Shown: piece by piece, positions 1 through 11,020 of the stretch | How positions within the stretch are numbered: the stretch's first letter is position 1 | Layout: each line of letters starts with the position of its first letter | Notes under the pieces: generated by a model | What the model was told of the DNA's origin: nothing | The model's input: only the letters and a program-made list of their open reading frames with translations | Databases searched by the model: none | Translations under genes and position numbers: made by a program | Source: Chaunax sp. Z400 | Taxonomy: Eukaryota > Chordata > Actinopteri > Lophiiformes > Chaunacidae | DNA length: 64,000 bases | Assembly (NCBI GenBank): GCA_037577475.1 | Contig: CM075195.1 | Location: 23,525,399-23,589,398 of the forward strand | Reading direction: 5' to 3'

Positions 1-1423
1 CTGAAAGAATATATCACATGTAAACGGATGACAGATAAGTCACTGTGGGGTCGTAGTGAGCACGAAAATACATGGACTGGGTTGCTTATTTCCGTAAAGC
101 TATGTGCACACTGCAGCATTTAACATAACATTTTCACTGTAAGATCTGACAAAGTCAGATATTTTTTCAGTGTTGGAAAAGAGGAGAGTGAAAAGTAGAG
201 CAACATTAATCAACATTAATCTCAGGAGGTAAACCTTGCAGCATTTGCAGCCTTTTTTAATGCAGAATAAATTCAGGTTTACTTTAAATGAATTCACAAC
301 TATTCATTTCCTAGGTTGGTATTCACAGTTGTGGGATTGCTGCACGGGGACTATGTGGCAAATATTTCATTACAGGGCTGATATGTAGAAAAGGCAGGTC
401 CACTTCAATCTGCACCGGGTTTTTGTGAGAATGTATGTAACATCATCCACTATGAGCCTGTTCATACCTCGCATTAACAGCCATCCTGGCTGATCTGATC
501 TAATTGGATCTCACTTCCCTGCCTTATTTGCAAACAAACACTGCAACAAAGTGGCACACGCAATGGTTTGGACACAAAGAAATAACTTGATGTATAACTA
601 CCAAATTTACAAGCTCCAAATAGAACCACAGACTGTGGTTCATAAAGTTTATTCTGTTTAAAGGCCCATTTACGCTCTATGTTAAAGATGGATACAGAGA
701 CGAACGGAGCCTCGTGCGACTGGCGTGAGTGAAATGAATGATCCGGCGTTGACATTCACGATGCAGAGCAACGCGAATAGAGCGGCGTGAAACTTTGTGT
801 TTGGTGTGAACGCATTAGTGCTAAAGTGTGTTACAGAGACAAACACCGGCAGTGCAGGTGAAGGAGGAAAGAGAAGCACAGCAGAGAGCAGCTCTGGCTA
901 CACATTGCTATATATTAAGACAAATAAGTGTGCTTCGTTATACTTTTGGGAGTCTGGACCTGTTGGGGAGCCCTCCATGTTCTTGGGCCTCAGACAGCCA
1001 GAGGGGATGAAGCTGAGAATGTGGCGAACCTGACAGTCTTGTCTGAGAAGTTTCAGACAGGCAACCAGGGCCTTCTTTCAGTCAACACATCCTGTATGGA
1101 GCATTCAAGTATGAAGATAAAAGTTAGAGTGACTTTTTTGACAAGTTGTGTTGCTTAATTAATGTTTCATGCAATATTTGTTTCATGCACTTTGAATGTA
1201 AGGTAATAGCCTCCATATTGTCAACAGTCTCTTGCCTCCATGTAGACCATCTAATATTGTCAAACTTCCCTTGTATGACAGAGGCGATGTTATTCTCACC
1301 ACACATCGTCTTTAATTGTTCTGTTCTTTTTGCTCTCCCTCCCCTTCTGTAAAAATAAAAGCTTAGTAGATGGGGCAGGGAGGACAGAGAGAACACACAC
1401 ACAACACAAAACAGTATTATGCA

Positions 1424-1512
1424 CCATAGGCTGGACTGTGCAAACTGTACTTTAGCTACTTTAATTAACCTTTACTGTTGTTTTACTTTACTCGTATATC
1501 TGTATTTATACT
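1424..1512 (+). repeat. Dispersed repeat, LINE 3'-tail-like, copy 1
   Basis: The segment beginning GGCTGGACTGTGCAA is closely repeated at about 9993-10100. The other copy continues into a tail that ends in a GGGATCAATGAAGTGTCTGTCTGTCT-type motif, which is typical of fish LINE 3' ends. This copy diverges before reaching that tail. The family name is not assigned. Confidence 0.55.
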
Positions 1513-1567
1513 CATGTTGTGTTTTTTAATGTTAATCTGTCAACTTTCCAATTGAGCGTGTAAGGCT

Positions 1568-1930
1568 ATCTTTACACTACAGGTCTTGATGCCCAATTCT
1601 GATTTTTTTGACCGCCTGCTTACATCTACTTTTAAAAATGATCCATAAACGACACCTGCATTTACACTGGTTAAATTGCAAAATATTGGTTGCATCTCAA
1701 GAGAAACCTGTGCATGCAGATGTTTACGTCATTCACCACCGTTGCATTTTCAATGACGTATGAGAGGGAATATCTATTTGTCCGCTTAGATGACAGACGC
1801 AAATGCACATAAACGATTCATATCAGATTTATATCCACATATGAATGAGGCCTGATTCTGATCTGAGAATATCGCATTGAATGGAAACGATAGTACATCC
1901 TGTGTTACTCTTTACACCAGTGAAGTGTAT
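1568..1930. mobile_element. Possible old non-autonomous DNA-transposon remnant
   Basis: This AT-rich stretch opens with CTTTACACTACAGG and closes near CTCTTTACACCAGTGAAG. That resembles the 'tttacac' ends of non-autonomous fish hAT-like elements. Terminal repeats are degraded, no target duplication was identified and there is no coding capacity. The call rests on resemblance only. Confidence 0.25.
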
Positions 1931-3190
1931 ATGATATTGATTGATGGATGATATTGATATTTATTGATTGCAGCTGTTCTTACACTGATTTATTGTGTTA
2001 TAAGCAACAAAACTAAAAAACGTGATGGGGTCAAACTTTTATTTGCTCGGCCGCGCTCGGCGTTCATGGCAGGAGGAACAGCTAACATTTAGGAGATTTT
2101 GATAACTTCTTTTAGATACTTGCTGACTGTTTTAATCATTCAACACATTCATCTGTGATGTGATACTCAAAACTCAAATTTATTACTGCTTTAGACAGAC
2201 TTTAATTTGGGTGAACTGACCCTTTTCAAAAACATGCATGACCAAAGTAATTCAGATGGTGTCTAATCTGACCAATGTCAAATACATTAGAAACTTTTGG
2301 AAGTAATATTAGTAGCCTTAGCATATAAAAAAAAGACCTTGTATTCACTTAGATGCTTTTCCAAAGTGTGAGTCTCAGCAGACAGCAAACAAAAAGAGGT
2401 TCAGTGACATTGTTTTGCGTCATTTTTGTGTACTTATGCTTGAACTCAAACAAGAAGATTTCCAAACAAGCAGCTCGTGTGGTCAGCAAGCCTTATTCAA
2501 GGTTGCACAAACACACACACAAAATATAAATTCACAAGCACAAAATATACAAAACTTTTTCTTCTCAGTTGATAGGTATTAGTCCAGTTTGTAGTTTGAA
2601 AAATGCATGAAAAAGTCATCCATGGTTGCACTCCTAGTGGTCTCTGGTTGTATATGTGTGTGTACAGTTATCTTAGCATGGATGGGAGGAAAGAAGCTCC
2701 TATATTGCACAGATACTGAAATATCACACCACCACTCAGCAGAATCAGGCTCGAGGCCAGATTCCCTCAGGACAGATGATACCAACAGGTTTGGTGTACT
2801 TTCAAGCACAGTCAGCAACCAATAAGGAAACAAACTAGCAAACCATTTAACATCCCCATCATGATGTGGATGGAGGATATTGGAACGGGTTCGTCTGTCT
2901 TCAAGTGTGCTAAGTTCACTTCAGCTAAGTGTGTGTCTCAAACTGAAGATCTTACATTTTTAGCATGTGCTGTAGGAGAAGTTTGTAAATTACAGCTGAA
3001 AAATTATTTTAAGTTGCTATATGGCCCTTAATTCAAAATTCACCCTCGCAACATAGTGTTGCATTTTTACTGGACTTAGATTTGAATTTTGCACTCAGCA
3101 CATTGTTCTTGTGAAATTGTCAAAACTGAAGATAGAAGAATGCACTTCTCGCATCATCAGCTGATAGTTGCACACTTCCCTCTCCATCAT

Positions 3191-3243
3191 CTACAGTAGT
3201 AGTACTGCAGTGTAGATCAGTCTACAGCACAGTAGTACTGTAG
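3191..3243. repeat. Imperfect hairpin
   Basis: The left arm (3191-3216) and right arm (3221-3243) are imperfect inverted copies built from CTACAGTAGTAGTACTG-like sequence, separated by TCAG. The arms differ by a few bases and a 3-base gap. Nothing indicates a function. Confidence 0.5.
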
Positions 3244-4575
3244 TAGTACTAGCTTATATTAACATTACCTGCTTCCATGCTGATCGAACATTTATTTAAC
3301 ATTATTTTCCGTATATATCATCACTGTTTTCTCTTCATTCGTGAATTTTGTCTGTTTTACACAAGCGTGCACATGCGAAACAATCATTTCTACAAATAAG
3401 ACTATTTAAACTGATTTCACCTTTTATTTTAATAAGAAATTGATATAAGAAGATAATATTTTATTGACGACAAACATGCCAAACTGTACAATGACAGTAA
3501 GCAGGAGCCAACAAAAGCTCCGTCTTTATCACCTGTGGGGAAAGTTCCCAGACTCCCTTAAAAAGCTTTGTGAGGTGTTGAGTTAGCAGAAACAGGCAAA
3601 ACGCTGTCCATGAGAAATTCTTAATTATTTGACCATTCTTGTAAATTTGGGAAATTTTATACATTAAGTTAAATGTTTATTTGTGGGATCTTGTGGCTTT
3701 GTGTTCTTTTTCATTCTGACTTTGGTTTTGGATGAGGACAGGAAGGAAACGCGACACATACTGAATCAGTTGTCGACTGAGGCCGAGCAGACTTTATGGT
3801 CTACAGATGAGGAAGAGATTTCAGGAGTATTAAAAAAGAAAAATATTACGAATACATCCAACAGGATCAGAGCACAGGAATCAACACTTACATTCAAACT
3901 ACTGTATGTAAAAGTTTTGACAGCAGAGTGCAGGAGGTTTGGTTGTAGATGTGCTTTTCCTCTGCTCTGTTTTACAGCCTTTCCTTTCTCTGACCTGCTT
4001 TCCTTTGCTCACAGCAGGGTGCTGGGTCTGTGGAGGGAATCAAAGACTCTGGTCACTTCATTATATAAGCGCACCGGTGCTCATTCAGAACATTTCTGGA
4101 CAGTTTTTCAGGGTATTAACTTCCACAAGATGCCAACAACTACCAACTAACTTCTTTTATTCTTCTTTATTTGCAGCAATAGAAGAAACATCAGCATGAG
4201 TGGTAATAATAGCTGCACAAACAGTAATGTTGTGGCACTAAAGCCGGTTTTAATTTCATCAACCAAACCTCTAATGAAAAATATTGGAAACTCCCCTTCA
4301 GAAGATGATTTAGCTGCCAGACCTGTTGTTCCAATAGGCAGCATCTAAGAGTGATGTTGAAGATCTGCAATGTGCTGAAGGACCCCTGGTTTCTGAATGT
4401 GAGGAGGAATATGTATTATTCGTTATACTGTTTTTGAATATTACACTCTGTGTTTTTGAAAAGCACTTGGCTGCTGTTGTCAAACATCAAACAACAAAAA
4501 TAAATCACAAACACAAGTGGAAATTGTGATCTTTTAACACATCAGAGTATTTCTCATTTCCAGCCCTGTGGACTA

Positions 4576-4576
4576 A

Positions 4577-4612
<36 letters not shown>
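4576..4612. repeat. (ATT)n microsatellite
   Basis: About twelve uninterrupted ATT units. Confidence 0.95.
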
Positions 4613-4613
<1 letters not shown>

Positions 4614-4720
4614 CCATTTAGTCAGAAAACAACTCCTGCTGCTCCCATTGGCTCATCGTCAGAAGAGGAGAGAGCAGGAGATATATAGCTGAAAATAGCT
4701 GAACAAGGAGACAGAAAAAA

Positions 4721-4766
<46 letters not shown>
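4721..4766. repeat. (TG)n microsatellite
   Basis: A TG run interrupted once by TATA near its left end. Confidence 0.95.
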
Positions 4767-4769
<3 letters not shown>

Positions 4770-7486
4770 CAGTGACTGCTTCTCTTTAATGCCGGACATG
4801 TTGACCCTTCTCACACGACCTGGCTGACCCCACCACTTTGAGTCTCTCCACAGATGCCGCTGTGACCCCCGTTCCCGCTTAGTTCCCAAAATGTAGAGCT
4901 CATGACTCTTTTTTGACGCTTGAAGCCAGTCATTTCAAACTACAGAGTCGTGTCATGCGAACCACTATGCATTTGCATGAGGTATATTAGGAACCGACGG
5001 GTATTTATAATATTTACATTAGCTCATTCAAACCCAACTAGCGATGAATACATTTTTTCATCGCAAAAAAATGTTCGTCTTACCTTAAAACTATATTTCT
5101 ATGAACACATTTTCATGTAAATAATGGTCTGTTGATGATTTAACCTCTACACAACTCTTGAACAGTTTTATATTTGTTATTTCAAATGTGTTATTTCACT
5201 GTTTGACACATCCTTCCTAAAAAAATAATCCTGTCCAGTTTCTTTGCAACAAGAAGCATGAAATACTCAGGATGCCCCGCCATGGGTCCATTTCATTGAA
5301 GAAAGAAAAAGAAGGTATTTAAGTTGTCCCTGTTAACTACAATTCTTGTTAAAATGCTTGACATTCCTAAAATATCAAAAGGCACCTCTCCTGTAAATGG
5401 TAGATGTGTGCATAAAGTTTTTTACAGGAATAATGAACAGTTTTTTAGTTATGCCACAGAAACCCTCATTTTCCCACTGACAGAATGAGCAGAAATTCAA
5501 CCTGTAACCACGGAAATGAAACAATACAAACAATAAAGGTCCCTAAATAGTAACAGGCACCACTTCAGTACTTGGTTGTTGTGTGTGGAAAGAAATGTGT
5601 ATGACATCAAATAGTATTTGAGATCTGCTGTGGAAACAAAACCCACTCCCAGAATGGGCCAAAGTCCATCCTCCAGAACTGAGACGTGACGGACAGATGG
5701 ACGGAACCCATTCCTATACTCCCTCCTCACTTCACTCGTGGAGGGTGATAATAAACACATGATCAGCAGGATTAGTATGAACACTGGTTGCCACCATATG
5801 TGAACAAACAACAAAGCATCATTGACAAAGACGTAAACCTCAATGATGTAAGGAAAAAAGATGACCACAAAAAAGACAGCATGAATACATGATCCTATTA
5901 ATGAATAAATGAACACGTTAAGCTTTGTGAGACATTTATACGTTTTCAGAAGTGTCTTGTTAAAAGGAAAAATACATCCAAAAAGATAAAAGAATATCCC
6001 TGAGCTGAATATATAATTTCATCTACACTACAGCTACACTACAGCTCTCCTGTCCATGTCCCATGCACGCTTGGCAGCAACAAATCAACAAATCATTCAG
6101 TGAGAGCTGACACACATGCTCACTACACATGCACATACATGTTGAATGCACCCACAGGCATTCAGTGTGGGATTATGGCTGCCAAGTCCTGCCACTGATA
6201 CCCACATGACGGCTGCTTCTAAAGAGAGGCTGACATGTTTATAAATGATACATGTTACATGGGAGGGGTCCAGTACTTTACACCTCAAACCCATAAGACA
6301 ATAGTATTTAGGGTGGAAAAAATGCAATCTAAATTCAAATAATAAGCAGCTTAAATTAAACTTTGACTCACACAAGTTCATATTGCCCATCAGTGGTGTG
6401 AAGTCCCACAGACTTTTGGACTTAAATGATCAAACAGTTACTAAGTAGCCTCTGTGTATCCAATCAACATAACCTCAATCACCAGTGTCCTCCTTCATTT
6501 TTTTACAAGCTTAGTTTATGTCAACCTAATAAGATCGTCTGTTAAAATATTTTATTTGTCTAATACTTTGTCTTATTTCTAAACTAATGATTTTTTCCAT
6601 TAATGAGCAGATGCTTGAATGCTAAAACACTAAGCCATGTGAACATGGTACATGATATTAGAATCAGCACATGAGCCTTGACATTTTGAGCATGTTATCA
6701 TGCTGTTAGCATTCACACCACTATACAGCTGTGTCTAAGTACAGCCTTTGGTTCTTTTCCAGAGTGAAGTCATCTATGATGTCACTGGGAGCTTCTCCTC
6801 AGAGACATCCCTGCAATCATTTTATTGACCCAGGGGTTGACCGCAGGTCTGCAGCATTCCTCTCACATGAAAGAGGCTGAAATGGTGAGCAGGTGACAAC
6901 TAAAGCACAGAATAACCAGAAAAAAATAAATTAATTCGTACATTAATAGTGTTAGAGTTATTTCATATTCACAGTGTGCTTATCAGGTTATATAAATGTT
7001 CTCAGAATTAACACAGTTGCTATTCAAAGGCTACTTATCAATATTAATAAAGTTTATGCAAATTTGAAAGTCCTAAAAAGTGGTATTTATTTGTGTGATG
7101 GCCACAATTCCATGCTTTTCTAGATAGCTGCTTAAAGTTAAACGAACTAGATAGCACTTGTAGCATGGAGGGGACTACCCAATAGTGCCCCATTGGATAA
7201 GTCTAGTCTGGCAAGACAGCCTCTGAAAGATTAATTCAGAAAACAATATGGATGCCCTGATGTTCAGCCAATCGTGTTCATATCAATAAAGCTCAAGTAG
7301 ACTAGTGGGCACGCACGAGTCCAACTCAACTAAGTCTAAGCTTTCATTTTCCCAGTTCCCGATGAGTAACAAGCCCGAGTATCAGTCGAGGTAAACGTGG
7401 AAATATTCATACTCATGTTGAAGGAGTTGTGTCCTTATCATTCATGTGATTCTAGGCAGGCAAGCTACAGACGAAACTCGGCCTCC

Positions 7487-7528
7487 TGGACACAGTTTCC
7501 CATTCAAGTGGATGGGAAACTGTGTCCA
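7487..7528. repeat. Perfect 17-bp inverted repeat upstream of the coiled-coil gene
   Basis: The arm TGGACACAGTTTCCCAT (7487-7503) is exactly complementary to ATGGGAAACTGTGTCCA (7512-7528), with loop TCAAGTGG. It lies about 150 bp before the start codon at 7677. It could be a cruciform or protein-binding palindrome, a hairpin in a 5' leader, or the core of a small palindromic repeat. The sequence does not decide between these. Confidence 0.8.
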
Positions 7529-7676
7529 AACTATTGACTGGTACTGTACTTTGATCTTGCTATTATTGACATCAAAGTAAATCATCTCTACAAAACCAGT
7601 TCAAATAACACATGCAAAATAATACTTCAATAAATTTCATTAGTATTAATATATTTATTTGAATCCACCGCGCACA

Positions 7677-7875
7677 ATGGAGAAAAAAACCCAATGCAAC
7701 GTCAGTTTCTTTATTGATCCGAACTCTGGGCGTATTTCTGATGGGTCAGAACAACACAAAGGAAGAACCAAAGGCAGGAAGAAGAAGGGCGAGCGTGTCA
7801 GTAATGAGACGATGGAGAATCCATGTCACAACAGGTTTACGTCTCTGGCTGGGGTCCCTGATGATGAGCCAAATG
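7677..7875 (+). CDS. Coiled-coil gene, exon 1
   Basis: Codes for residues 1-66 plus one base; the donor is G|GTAATG. It is rich in Lys, Arg, Ser and Asn and shows no recognised domain. Confidence 0.65.
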
Positions 7876-9621
7876 GTAATGCCACACTTTAGCACTGTTA
7901 GCTCATAAGCTATTTGCAAACTATTTGCTCTTATGTATACTTAAATACCTTGGTTTTTTGCTGAATGGATTTTGTAGGTATGTGTTATACTGCAAAGGGC
8001 TCTGTATTATTATTGTAGAGCCTGTAGATTTTGCCTGGATGTTGGGAGTAAAGCACCTCCTTTGGTATTGAGAGGCAACATGGGCTGGCAAAGTTGTTTT
8101 TATAAGTAGCAACTTGAAATGCTATGTTTTTGATGCAAGTTGCAAGATTGTAAAAAAAATATTTTCCAGAGGTCTTGGGTAAAAAAGGGGAAAAAAAAGA
8201 TTCCTGTATCCGCCCTGTCAGGAGATTCACTCCAAAATTTAAAGGGTTATTTCTTGTCGTTTGCCCAAACACCCCAACTAGTTTCATGAAATCATTATGC
8301 TTAAATTGTAAGCAAAGTGTGACACCTTTATGAAATCATTTTTTTCCTTTTTATTCACTAACGCTGACTTTCGGTTAACAGCTAAGACCCCAGAGAGCGT
8401 CTCTCCTCCAGAGGTGAACAACCAACCAAAGGTCGCTGAGGAAGCCCTGCAAAACGTCCAACCGCAGCCTCCAGTGGTGGGTGACATATAATAAGAGATG
8501 TTATATATAATATTCATTTTATCTGTAACTCATTTGACCTGTTACTTTTATGTGCCACTGTTATCCATAACACTTACAACTATTTACAATGGTCTTATAT
8601 GTTATTTTATTTTGCTCCTCTTCACCAGAGCCTCCAGTCTCAGACAGAGGAGCAGGAGAAGATACTGCCGAAAGACGTCACCCGGCTTAGAGAACTCCTC
8701 AAAGAGAAGCTTGTTGAAAGAGAACAGACTCTGAAACAGCAGCTCCTCGAGATGGACGAGAGCTACTGGAAGGAGCTCTCTGACCTAGAGAAGAGATTCG
8801 AGAAGGTTGCTGAACAAGAGGAGACTCTAAAACAGCAGATCCTCGAGAAGGACGAGAGCTACAAGAGGGCGCTCTCTGATCTGGAGAAAAGATTCGAGAA
8901 GCTTGCTGAAAGAGATGAGACTCTGAAACAGCAGCTCCTCGAGAAGGACGAGAGCAACAGGAAGGGGCTCTCTGAGCAGGAGGAGATATTCGAGAAGAAG
9001 CTTGCTGAAAGAGAAGACACTCTGAAACAGCAGCTCCTCGAGAAGGACGAGAGATACAGGAAGGCGCTCATTGACAGGAGGGAAATGTCTGACATGTGTG
9101 CGAGCTGGGAGACAAAGGCACAGCTTTTTGAGAAGGAAAAGATGAGTCTGGAAGAGGCGATCCTGATGAAGGAGAGGAACTGGACATCTGAACAGGCTCA
9201 GAGGAATGAGGAGCTCCAAGGCCTCAGACAGGAAAACACCCGGCTACAGGTGAGCTGCCTCATTTTTTGATTTCAATGACTTCTTTTCGAAGTTTTCAGA
9301 TCATAGGTGCAGTTTGAAACTGAAGGTTGGGGATTCAAAATAAAATCATGACTAAATTTAATGTGGAATTTTTCAATGACACCAGAATTGCAAATCAGGA
9401 TACCTAGAACTGTTCTGTGTTTTAAAATACTGACATTTAATCCCTACAAGTTTTGTTGCTACGGCCACTAGGGGGTTCAGTGAGCCCCTGAACCAACAGC
9501 AGCACCTTTGGAAATGAAATCAAACATGCCGTCTTTGTCTTTTCAGGAGCTCCAAGAGCAACATATGAAGAAGAAGAAGAAAAAGTGCTTCTTGATGCGT
9601 TTATTTCAACGCAAAAAGTAA
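7677..9621 (+). CDS. Uncharacterised coiled-coil protein gene, four exons (about 329 aa)
   Basis: Four exons join in frame with GT/AG boundaries: 7677-7875, 8382-8476, 8629-9249 and 9547-9621. The start is the ATG at 7677 (context CACAATGG); the frame is open a few codons upstream but has no other ATG there. The N-terminal exon is polar, with a basic GRTKGRKKKGER patch. Exon 2 is proline-rich. Exon 3 is almost entirely heptad-like coiled coil, with about 3.5 copies of a 32-residue repeat around TLKQQLLEKDES. The last exon adds a short helix and a very basic tail (six lysines, then CFLMRLFQRKK). There is no signal peptide, membrane segment or catalytic motif. I do not recognise the family. A structural, scaffold or cytoskeletal role would be a guess. 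Intact frame, splice sites and phases across all four exons support a real, expressed gene. Confidence 0.7.
8382..8476 (+). CDS. Coiled-coil gene, exon 2
   Basis: The acceptor is GTTAACAG and the donor GTG|GTGGGT. It completes the split codon from exon 1 and codes for a Pro/Glu/Gln-rich linker (TPESVSPPEVNNQPK and onward), ending in phase 0. Confidence 0.65.
8629..9249 (+). CDS. Coiled-coil gene, exon 3 with tandem 96-base repeats
   Basis: This exon has 207 codons in phase 0, acceptor TTCACCAG and donor CAG|GTGAGC. From about 8725 to 9070 it consists of near-identical 96-base units; one unit carries an extra AAG and is 99 bases. Each unit codes TLKQQ(L/I)LE(K/M)DES followed by a charged helix. 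The downstream part (MSDMCASWETKAQLFEKEK and onward) is also helical. The repeat probably arose by in-frame duplication and could vary in copy number. Confidence 0.72.
8725..9090 (+). repeat. In-frame 96-bp coding tandem repeat
   Basis: Four copies of a unit starting near (G/C)A(G/C)ACTCTGAAACAGCAG begin at about 8727, 8823, 8919 and 9018. Copies 1 to 3 run 96, 96 and 99 bases; the last copy is partial. Units differ at scattered positions but keep frame. Confidence 0.85.
9547..9621 (+). CDS. Coiled-coil gene, exon 4 (basic C-terminus)
   Basis: The acceptor is TTTTCAG. It codes 24 residues, ELQEQHM then six Lys, CFLMRLFQRKK, then TAA (9619-9621). The lysine run and nearby hydrophobic residues could bind membrane or nucleic acid, but this is inference. 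ATTAAA signals at 9740-9745 and 9825-9830 could end the mRNA. Confidence 0.65.
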   Translation, partial: ELQEQHMKKKKKKCFLMRLFQRKK

Positions 9622-9992
9622 ACGACGATGATCCCTCCGGACCTAGTACCCCTGACCACGATCTGTCCAAACCTAGACCCCCTGCCTCCACTATGGAAAC
9701 CCTAACTGCTCCTCTGTTTCCTACCTTTAAAGAAATTTAATTAAACAACAGAAATCTCAGTTTGTGAAATATTGTTTTACTCATTTGTATGTTGTCCATT
9801 CTTTCTCATAACCACATAGAAAACATTAAAAGCAAAGGGATACTAGAAGTGAAACAGGTTTGCATTGGTTATTAACAGGGGTGCACATAAGATTTTTGGT
9901 CTGGTTCTCAAATGAGCACCTGAAGATGTTGCTTGGTGCTCATCTTTTGCACTGCATGAAGCAGACATGTTTTAGGTCAGGAGTTCCCAAAT

Positions 9993-10203
9993 CCCGAGGC
10001 TGGACTGTGCAATCTGTACTTTAGCCACTTTAATTAACCTTTACTGTTGTTTTACTTTAATTTTTACTTTAATTGTATAACTCTATTTATACTCATGTTG
10101 TGCTTTTCACTATCTGTCACTGCTCTTTTTTTCAACTGTCTGTTCTGGAAGAGCAGCTGATTCCCTAAATTTCCTTTGGGATCAATGAAGTGTCTGTCTG
10201 TCT
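9993..10203 (+). repeat. Dispersed repeat, LINE 3'-tail-like, copy 2
   Basis: This segment shares its first about 90 bases with 1424-1512. It ends in TTTGGGATCAATGAAGTGTC followed by TGTCTGTCT, the characteristic tail of several fish LINE families. No reverse transcriptase sequence is attached, so it is a 5'-truncated insertion. Confidence 0.6.
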
Positions 10204-10484
10204 AACATTTTTTAAATTATTATTTATGTTTTGTTATTTTAGTTATTTCATTTTATTTTGAATTGATTTTTTCTTTGTAAATGGCCTAAAGTTGATCATT
10301 CTGATTTCATATTTTAGGATTCATTAGTTTTAACATACATTGAACCAAGGAATATCATAACATCTTATTTGATGATTGAATGTACTTTATTTTTGACAAA
10401 ACAACCCAAAAAACAGCAGTTTGCAACAATTCGGTAGAATGGCCCATATATGTTTTTTAAGAATTATGGCTATAATAGACTATT

Positions 10485-10719
10485 TCTAATTCATATCCAT
10501 GAATACACTTTGATCTTCATAATCATTGTGTATCTATGGATACACCTTGATCTTCATAATCATTGTGTATCCATGGATACACCTTGATCTTCATAATCAT
10601 TGTGTATCCATGGATACACCTTGATCTTCATAATCAAGGTGTATCCATGCTTTTATCTTCATAATCATTGTGTATCCATGGATACACCTTGATCTTCATA
10701 AACAATGTGTATCCATAAT
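10485..10719. repeat. Minisatellite, about 37-bp unit with internal palindrome
   Basis: About six units of GTATCCATGGATACACCTTG plus ATCTTCATAATCATT. Each junction forms the perfect palindrome GTGTATCCATGGATACAC. One unit has AAGG instead of ATTG and one is shortened. A TATAATAGACTATTTCTAAT motif flanks the array on both sides (about 10470 and 10724). Confidence 0.88.
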
Positions 10720-10788
10720 ATATATAATAGACTATTTCTAATCATCTCATTCATTACATTTTATCTCTTGGAAATCATCTCCTGACCA

Positions 10789-10798
10789 CCCCCCCCCC

Positions 10799-10829
<31 letters not shown>

Positions 10830-10841
10830 ACACACACACAC
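10789..10841. repeat. Poly(C) followed by (CA)n
   Basis: A run of about 27 C residues passes directly into about 13 CA units. Confidence 0.95.
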
Positions 10842-10926
10842 CAGTGTATTTGACCCACTCTTACACCACCGCCCAATTTCTTCATAGCTACTATGAGAAC
10901 TGTCTCCCATTACTTGTGTCACTGTA

Positions 10927-10928
<2 letters not shown>

Positions 10929-11017
<89 letters not shown>
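10929..11017. repeat. (TG)n microsatellite
   Basis: About 44 perfect TG units, 90 bp from the CA run at 10815-10841 and complementary to it. Confidence 0.97.

Positions 11018-11020
<3 letters not shown>

Larger units (their letters stand above)
1..7486. other. Intergenic region left of the coiled-coil gene
   Basis: No convincing gene is visible. The open frames here are short, lack splice-consistent neighbours and match no family I recognise. The stretch holds a LINE-tail-like fragment (about 1424-1512), a possible old DNA-transposon remnant (about 1568-1930), an imperfect hairpin (3191-3243), an ATT microsatellite and a TG microsatellite. A 139-codon minus-strand frame at 5497-5916 is hydrophobic in its first half but resembles no family I know. 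Confidence 0.6.

Noticed and set aside
3683..4150. Plus-strand 155-codon frame considered as a gene
   Set aside because: The frame shows no family similarity, has a weak start context, and no donor or acceptor joins it to other frames.
5497..5916. Minus-strand 139-codon hydrophobic frame, considered as a receptor fragment
   Set aside because: It has several hydrophobic stretches but no family motif, no good start context and no neighbouring exons. AT-rich DNA often gives such frames.
8827..9219. Minus-strand frame of 130 codons opposite the coiled-coil exon
   Set aside because: It is the antisense shadow of the tandem coding repeat; the plus frame has the splice sites and sensible composition.
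10485..10719. Regular repeat array considered as a CRISPR-like array
   Set aside because: Units are contiguous with no unique spacers, in a vertebrate genome; it is a minisatellite.
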